Assembly (NCBI RefSeq): GCF_000348985.1
Contig: NC_035924.1
Span: 124,001 to 188,000 of the forward strand
DNA length: 64,000 nt
Direction of reading: 5' to 3'
From: Huiozyma naganishii CBS 8797
Taxonomy: Eukaryota > Ascomycota > Saccharomycetes > Saccharomycetales > Saccharomycetaceae
In this document: piece after piece, positions 58,927-64,000 of the stretch
Position numbering within the stretch: position 1 is the stretch's first letter
How the letters are laid out: each line of letters begins with the position of its first letter
The notes under the pieces: generated by a model
What the model was told of the DNA's origin: nothing
The model's database searches: none
The model's input: the letters and a program-made list of their open reading frames with translations, nothing else
Translations under genes and position numbers: made by a program

Positions 58927-61347
58927 TCATGAGTAGTTTATAATAGAGGAAAATATTTCCAGGATCCTCTTGTTACGGTAACTTTCGTCTATATTTTTCG
59001 ATTCGTAGACTAATTTAGCAGCTTTGAAACTACCGTCCATAAAGCTTATACAAGCACTGAATTGTGGGGATATCTTCCCGTATTTTCCATTATTGAATAT
59101 TTTCTTGTTTTTTTGTTTGATCCCACACCCAGGCTCGGAGTCGACATCTCTTTTCATAATAAGCTTACGGATCTCTCTTGTTCGTAACGACACAACCAAC
59201 GTCATTGAGAATAGTTCAGTCATCAAATCTCTCTTCATTGCAGACACAATTTGCTGGTCGCAGTCAGGAGTGATTGGTATACTTTGCACTTGGAACCAGT
59301 AGTTGAAGTGCGTCAGATACGATGTGTACAGTGGCAAAGTTTCAAGGAACCCATCTCTACAGTGCGGGTCGTCAATATTGACGTCGAACACTGGAGCAGA
59401 CATGTTGTTCTCCCGGCTTATTTCACACCCGTCAGGCATGTCTTTCTTGCTGTCAGAAGATTTGCAAATGGAATCAAACGCCTGAGAAATGAGGTCTGAT
59501 TGCTTTACCTTTTGGCAGTCTCTTTCGATGTTGAATTCTTTCAAAGGTACGTCGTAGGGCATTCTTTTCTTGTTTGCCGAGTAGAAACTGTCAATTCTGG
59601 GGGACTCCGGTGTGCCAAACCAAGGGTACTCATCATACTCGCTTATGGAAGGCGACTGTTGCGGTGTTTGGTTCGAGGGCCCACCACTCGGACGCCCAAA
59701 CACTTGATGCAAAGATGTGCTACTTGTAGTCCTTTGCAACGGACCGTTAAGTGTCAGGGTGGTTGGGATCCTCTCCCACGAGTCATTCCCTTTCCCTCCC
59801 GTGGGGCTTTGAGAGGAATAATCATGAAAAGTGGGCCTCTTATTAAACCACGAACCGTAGGATCCCGGTTGACTGGACAGGGAGGAGGAAAGATATTTGA
59901 ATGAGCTACTCCCGCTCTTGAGAGACGATGGTTGGATAACCTCTGCACCTGAGCTGTCGGACGAGATGGAGACGGACCGAAGGGAGGTGGATTTTTTTGG
60001 TATTTCCCAGCCCTTAGTGGTTGTGTGGTATTTGGAGTTTATAGAAGAGGGTGAGTTTTCACTTGTGACCGTTATATCGTCATGAACATCTGCGGCGTGC
60101 TTGTCATATTCGAACTTCTGCCTCTCCGGTTGCAGGTGATCATCTGCAAACTGTGGTTCCTCCTTCGTTATCAAGTGATCGAGTTTTGCCCTACATCGAG
60201 GTTCGAGTATCCCAGATACCAAGAAAATAAGTTTATTGGCGACGACCATGTTTCCCGAGAGGAGCACCACTCTTGTCGATTTGGATTGTAGAAGTGAAGT
60301 CTTGAAGTATAATACGACCGATGCCAAAAGCGTGGACAAGAAATTCAGTTTCGGCCCGTCCTTTATCTCCAGCCAACTGAAGACGTCCTTGAACCAGGTG
60401 TTGACAAAGTCTATGGAGTAGTCTGGGTACAGGAACAGTCGTGGTATCTCCGAGTACGATCTAAAACAAGGCAGCAATTTCCTCTGTAAAGATTGTACCG
60501 CTTTATCGACATCCTTTGGGAATGCTGCACTGTAGTCGAGTGGTAAAAAGGCGCCCTCATGGTGTTTCTTCAGCGAGTTTTTCCTTTCCAGGTATCCCAA
60601 TACAATTGTCTGCGTTTGTGTGAGCCACCTTGTGATGTCTTGCCAGATCTCACTGACCACTGAAAACAGCGAGTTTGGGATACACAGACTGATGGAGAAC
60701 CTGTTCGGGAAATCCTCGAAACGGAATATTCTTGTGATCAGAACGAAATCCGAGTTTGGGATCGTTCTAAATTTGTCGTTTTCAAGTAGTGACTCCGTCG
60801 CCCTGACCATGGAACCAAATATGTACTCCTTCAACTCGCTGGTCCTGATCCTCTCCAGCGGGGAACCCCTTGAGAAAGTGTAATCCAGTGAAACTCTAAA
60901 GTTGTTTCTGCAAGCCATTTGGCCCGTCTCCTCTGCGAGCAAGAGTCGGAACGCGTAGCTATTTTCTCTTGTGTGCTGACTATCCAACGTATCGACGGTG
61001 TTGGCAAAGGGCACCACTTTGGATCCAAGCAACTTGAATTTGAGTTCGTCTGCCATGTGGTCCAAAATTGGCGGCGCATGCATCGCGGGCCTCCCCCAGA
61101 ACTCATGGTGTGCAGTTGCTGTAGTCGCTGCAGTTGCTGCAGCGGACAACCCTTCTGTTGTCAATCCACCGACGGTCCCAGTCGAGGGTGCACCATCCGC
61201 ATGTTTCGTATTGGGTCCTCCCGGCTGCTTAGTTATCTTGAGGTTACCAAAATTGCGCAACGCATTGGGTCCATTAGGGTTATTTCCGCCAACAACAAGC
61301 TTGTTACCGCTGCTGGCGTTCCCATTAGCCAACAGGTTCCCCAGCAT
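58927..61347 (-). CDS. LST4: Lst4, DENN/FNIP-type subunit of the Lst4-Lst7 complex
   Basis: Role: the Lst4-Lst7 complex (folliculin-FNIP homologue) works at the vacuole as a GTPase-activating protein for Gtr2 in TORC1 signalling and affects amino acid permease sorting. Seen: 806 residues from ATG 61347 (MLGNLLANGNAS); the frame is open a few codons upstream without an ATG. A longin-like N-terminal domain follows a Gly/Ala-rich leader: FRLLLAEETGQMACRNNFRV, SLDYTFSRGSPLERIRTSEL and KEYIFGSMVRATESLLEN. A DENN-like part lies near residues 300-420, a Ser-rich linker at 440-620, and a folded C-terminus ends in ILEIFSSIINYS. S. cerevisiae Lst4 is 828 residues. Position next to STE3 matches YKL176C. 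Confidence 0.9.
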   Translation of the reverse strand: MLGNLLANGNASSGNKLVVGGNNPNGPNALRNFGNLKITKQPGGPNTKHADGAPSTGTVGGLTTEGLSAAATAATTATAHHEFWGRPAMHAPPILDHMADELKFKLLGSKVVPFANTVDTLDSQHTRENSYAFRLLLAEETGQMACRNNFRVSLDYTFSRGSPLERIRTSELKEYIFGSMVRATESLLENDKFRTIPNSDFVLITRIFRFEDFPNRFSISLCIPNSLFSVVSEIWQDITRWLTQTQTIVLGYLERKNSLKKHHEGAFLPLDYSAAFPKDVDKAVQSLQRKLLPCFRSYSEIPRLFLYPDYSIDFVNTWFKDVFSWLEIKDGPKLNFLSTLLASVVLYFKTSLLQSKSTRVVLLSGNMVVANKLIFLVSGILEPRCRAKLDHLITKEEPQFADDHLQPERQKFEYDKHAADVHDDITVTSENSPSSINSKYHTTTKGWEIPKKSTSLRSVSISSDSSGAEVIQPSSLKSGSSSFKYLSSSLSSQPGSYGSWFNKRPTFHDYSSQSPTGGKGNDSWERIPTTLTLNGPLQRTTSSTSLHQVFGRPSGGPSNQTPQQSPSISEYDEYPWFGTPESPRIDSFYSANKKRMPYDVPLKEFNIERDCQKVKQSDLISQAFDSICKSSDSKKDMPDGCEISRENNMSAPVFDVNIDDPHCRDGFLETLPLYTSYLTHFNYWFQVQSIPITPDCDQQIVSAMKRDLMTELFSMTLVVSLRTREIRKLIMKRDVDSEPGCGIKQKNKKIFNNGKYGKISPQFSACISFMDGSFKAAKLVYESKNIDESYRNKRILEIFSSIINYS

Positions 61348-63582
61348 CGCACCGGGTACACACACAGCCACACAGAGATAGCAGACTATAGAGCGAAAAG
61401 TCGCGAAAAGTCAGGTCAGTCCCTGTTAATGGCACTTGCAGGAAGGCAGACTAGAGAGAAACAAAAACAATGGGCGTGAAGGCAGCACTTAGTAGTCACC
61501 GATGTCTGAAACCTTGCTAGAAATACCGAACGCGACTCACTCGGACCTTGCAAGGCAACGGGGGCGATGAGGCAGCGAGCCAAAAAATAAAACAGCACAA
61601 ATCAGTAACTGTTAAAACCAACGCACGCGTTAGAACGCAAAACCCAGGACCGAGTAGTGATGGACAGCAGGTTGGGGGGAGGGGGTGTCACGATGAGGTG
61701 AAATTAAATAAATAAGTAAATGACCTCAGAGGAAGTAACGTTGAAGAAAAAGAAAGAAAGAGAGAGTGCGATGAGTGTTTGTAAGCTGACACCGCTGGAG
61801 CTCTGCTGCAATTGAGTGATCAACTGGCGCCCCAATATCATGTACCGATGTGCGACAACGTTTACCCCAGCTGACCTCACCGTGCTAGCAACCTCTTGCA
61901 CAACTGTTGCAAACGATCGACAGCAGAAACTGAATCTTGTCCCGCACCTTCTTTCCTCTTCTTTTTCTCAGGGAACGAAACTGCTTGCATAGAAGACCGA
62001 GGCAAGAATGCCGTTTACGGCCTTCGTCCCCCGGTGCAGAGCCAGCACGTGACTGGGGCATGTGGTCAGCATGCTCAGAGCACACGCGCGCTACTCTAAA
62101 TAGGACCTGTTACAATTTCGTGATAAAGTGCAGTTACATATAGATAACTTACTGATGGATACAGTCGCTCTATAATAGATCCTTAGCCTCTTAATGCGAC
62201 ATACGAGGACATACGCACATTGGTACTTATGTAAACACGAGTGTAATATCTTTCACTTGTGATGTCGTCTTCTACGACATGCTCAACGCCGTGTGAGAGT
62301 AATAACGTATTACCTGTTTAGATAATGATGCAAGTGCTACTACATCACAAATTGCACCATATGTCATTAGGTAGTTATCCAATCGTAGCCCAGCGAAGGG
62401 CGACGACCAATCCATGAGTCGAGGAAGAGCGAGTAAGGTTCTCCGTGTGAAGTGATAAGACGCAGACTGTAGTTTCACACGAGAAAAATATATTTTTCAT
62501 GAAAAGTGAAAAAAAGATGGACACCTACCTGGGGCGACCAAGCCGGCCATGTGGGCACGCGCTTGTCCCTTCTCGAGGACCGGAAATAGTGGTAGCTATA
62601 TTGGTATCATAGTGAAGCCTGTAGCAGAGCTAAGATCTCTGTATTGTAGCAACAGTGGAAACGTCTTCAGGGCTTATAACCTGTTAAATTCTAGGAATCT
62701 TTTTGTGGGAATATCTGATGTATTAGTAACGGATACGTCACTCTATGAAGCATCAGATATGCCTATTGAATTATAACAACCCAAAGGTCCCAATAGGCTG
62801 CTGATGCAAGGACCAGTATGGTCCCTGCAGCCGTTACTTACAAGCTCGATTCTATTAAAAGGTACATGAAGTGTTATGTAAAAGTACAAGAGGATTATCT
62901 CAACGACAATCTTTTGTATAAAAACTTTTCTTACAGAACGGTCCGTATGATATGATCATATTCTGATTGCACATCTCAACATAAGCCAACAGGTGTATTT
63001 TACGATAGTTAGGGTGAGTTCACTATCACTACCATAGAATATACACCCGAAGAATGCCGCTCAGATCTCAACAAACTGGCAGAGTCACCTACGCCCAGGC
63101 TAGCTACTCAGTGAAAAGGCCGTAGTTCATAAACGGAAATGGGTAGTGTGACAAAACATGTATTCTCGGACAATACTTTTCGGAAGATTTTTTTTAGCTG
63201 CAATTCTATTCTTCGGACTAATTGCAAAACTCGTTACATAAACAAGATCTCAACCTGCGTTTGCCGCTCGACTTCGTCGTGCCGTCTTCGGAAGTGCCAA
63301 AAAGTCCTGCCCAGCGGAGTCACAGTCAGAAAAAATGGAAGCCGGCATCGTCTAATACAAGCACTGTGCTTTCCAGTAGTTTCTTGTTTGTTTTTTTGGT
63401 TGGAGTGCGCTGCCTGTCAAAATTGTTGGAAAGTGGTAGCATGAACGAGTCCAAAAATCTATTAAAGTCCTCAACTTTTGCGGCCACTTTGAAAACTTTT
63501 AATTTCGTAATTTATATTGCTACCTGACCGCCCCATTTTCTGGTGTGCCATGCTTTTCGGAAGCAAGCAGTTCAACAACTAA
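61348..63582. other. Gene-poor region upstream of LST4
   Basis: About 2.2 kb. GTCACGTG (62046-62053 on the minus strand) is a Cbf1-type site without a centromere partner. Several short frames (e.g. 63139-63444 and 63222-63527) lack a proper start or recognisable similarity. No tRNA or LTR recognised. Confidence 0.45.
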
Positions 63583-64000
63583 ATGAAACATAATCCGGAT
63601 TACCCTCAATTACCATATTCAATCCCACCTAAGATTACCGATAAAGATAGTCCATATGTTGGTATGTATCAGAGCTACTTTCCATGTGCTGGTACCACTA
63701 TATTGAGTGTTACGGGGGGGGGCCTTCGGATATCCCCAATCTGTATTCCTGTGGAGAGGCTCTAGCGCGTTATGGAACAAAAAACAGCAGTCCACGTTTA
63801 AAAGGCAACTGCTTGTCTCGTGTGGTTGTTGCACTGCTTACTTTACTTGCATCGTTCGTTGGTGCAACAGGCAATTCCACCACACAGGTCCGTACAATCC
63901 TTTACTCTTCAAGTCTTCCTTGCGGTCAGAATAACGGATACTATACAGACGCTGGAGATCTGTACGGCTATCAGGCGGCGTGGCTTTGCGGTCAGATGGA
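63583..64000 (+). CDS. 5' part of an unidentified type II membrane protein gene, frame broken at G9
   Basis: I do not recognise the family. Seen: ATG 63583 opens a frame of 60 codons (MKHNPDYPQLPYSIPPKITD) that stops at 63763-63765. Past the G run at 63714-63722 another phase stays open to the window end: IPNLYSCGEALARYGTKN, a strong hydrophobic segment VVVALLTLLASFVGA, then luminal-looking sequence with N-glycosylation and cysteines (TGNSTTQ, LPCGQNNGYYTDAG, WLCGQM). A run of 7 or 10 G would join the two halves into one cytosol-anchor-lumen protein. Whether the run length is an error, a real mutation or variable between cells cannot be told here. Confidence 0.45.

Noticed and set aside
63139..63527. 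Two overlapping 101-codon frames upstream of the last gene
   Set aside because: One has no ATG at its start and neither resembles a known family; possible decayed sequence, but not supportable as a gene.

Overview
The window is nuclear DNA of a budding yeast of the family Saccharomycetaceae. Genes are dense and mostly intronless. The three spliced genes use GTATGT donors and TACTAAC branchpoints, and nearly every protein has a clear Saccharomyces cerevisiae counterpart. Gene order points to a post-whole-genome-duplication species outside Saccharomyces; a Kazachstania-like genome is a guess from gene order and fairly high G+C, not a demonstration. The stretch from BPH1 to the 853-residue gene interleaves genes kept on S. 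cerevisiae chromosome III (BPH1, RIM1, FEN2) with genes kept on its sister region on chromosome X (RPL39, MNN5, probably RBH1), while RPS14, RPS22, SWE1 and SYP1 are missing. That is the pattern left by independent gene loss after duplication.

Layout. 1-1.8 kb: 5' part of ISC1 and the divergent SPC25. 1.9-8.2 kb: PER1, a YCR043C-like gene and TAF2. 8.4-16.7 kb: SLP1, CLN3, AVT2 and CAN1. 17.0-17.9 kb: a mating-type cassette holding a three-exon MATa1, an HO-like Y/Z site and a cluster of Tbf1-type AACCCTAA motifs. 18.1-41.8 kb: RNH203, a long SH3/RasGEF gene (BUD5 by position), PHO87, RBK1, RRP43, ELO2, SNT1 and BPH1. 42.4-54.1 kb: RPL39, MNN5, RIM1, a gene-poor stretch with one orphan membrane protein, FEN2 and an RBH1-like gene. 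54.6-61.3 kb: COY1, STE3 and LST4. 61.3-64 kb: a mostly empty stretch and the start of an unidentified, frame-disrupted membrane protein gene.

The order PER1, YCR043C, TAF2, MAT, BUD5, PHO87, RBK1, RRP43, ELO2, SNT1, BPH1 is collinear with S. cerevisiae chromosome III (inverted), with every relative orientation kept. The exceptions lie at MAT itself: four genes sit between TAF2 and the cassette and RNH203 sits between the cassette and BUD5. The window also carries STE3, the a-factor receptor gene, with a plausible Mcm1/alpha1 composite site upstream.

Several conserved genes break at short homopolymers (ELO2 twice, BPH1 once, the last gene at a run of nine G, possibly SPC25). This looks more like sequence error than gene death. 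I saw no tRNA gene, rRNA gene, CRISPR array or recognisable transposon. All assignments come from reading the translations and from memory of the yeast families; no search was run.
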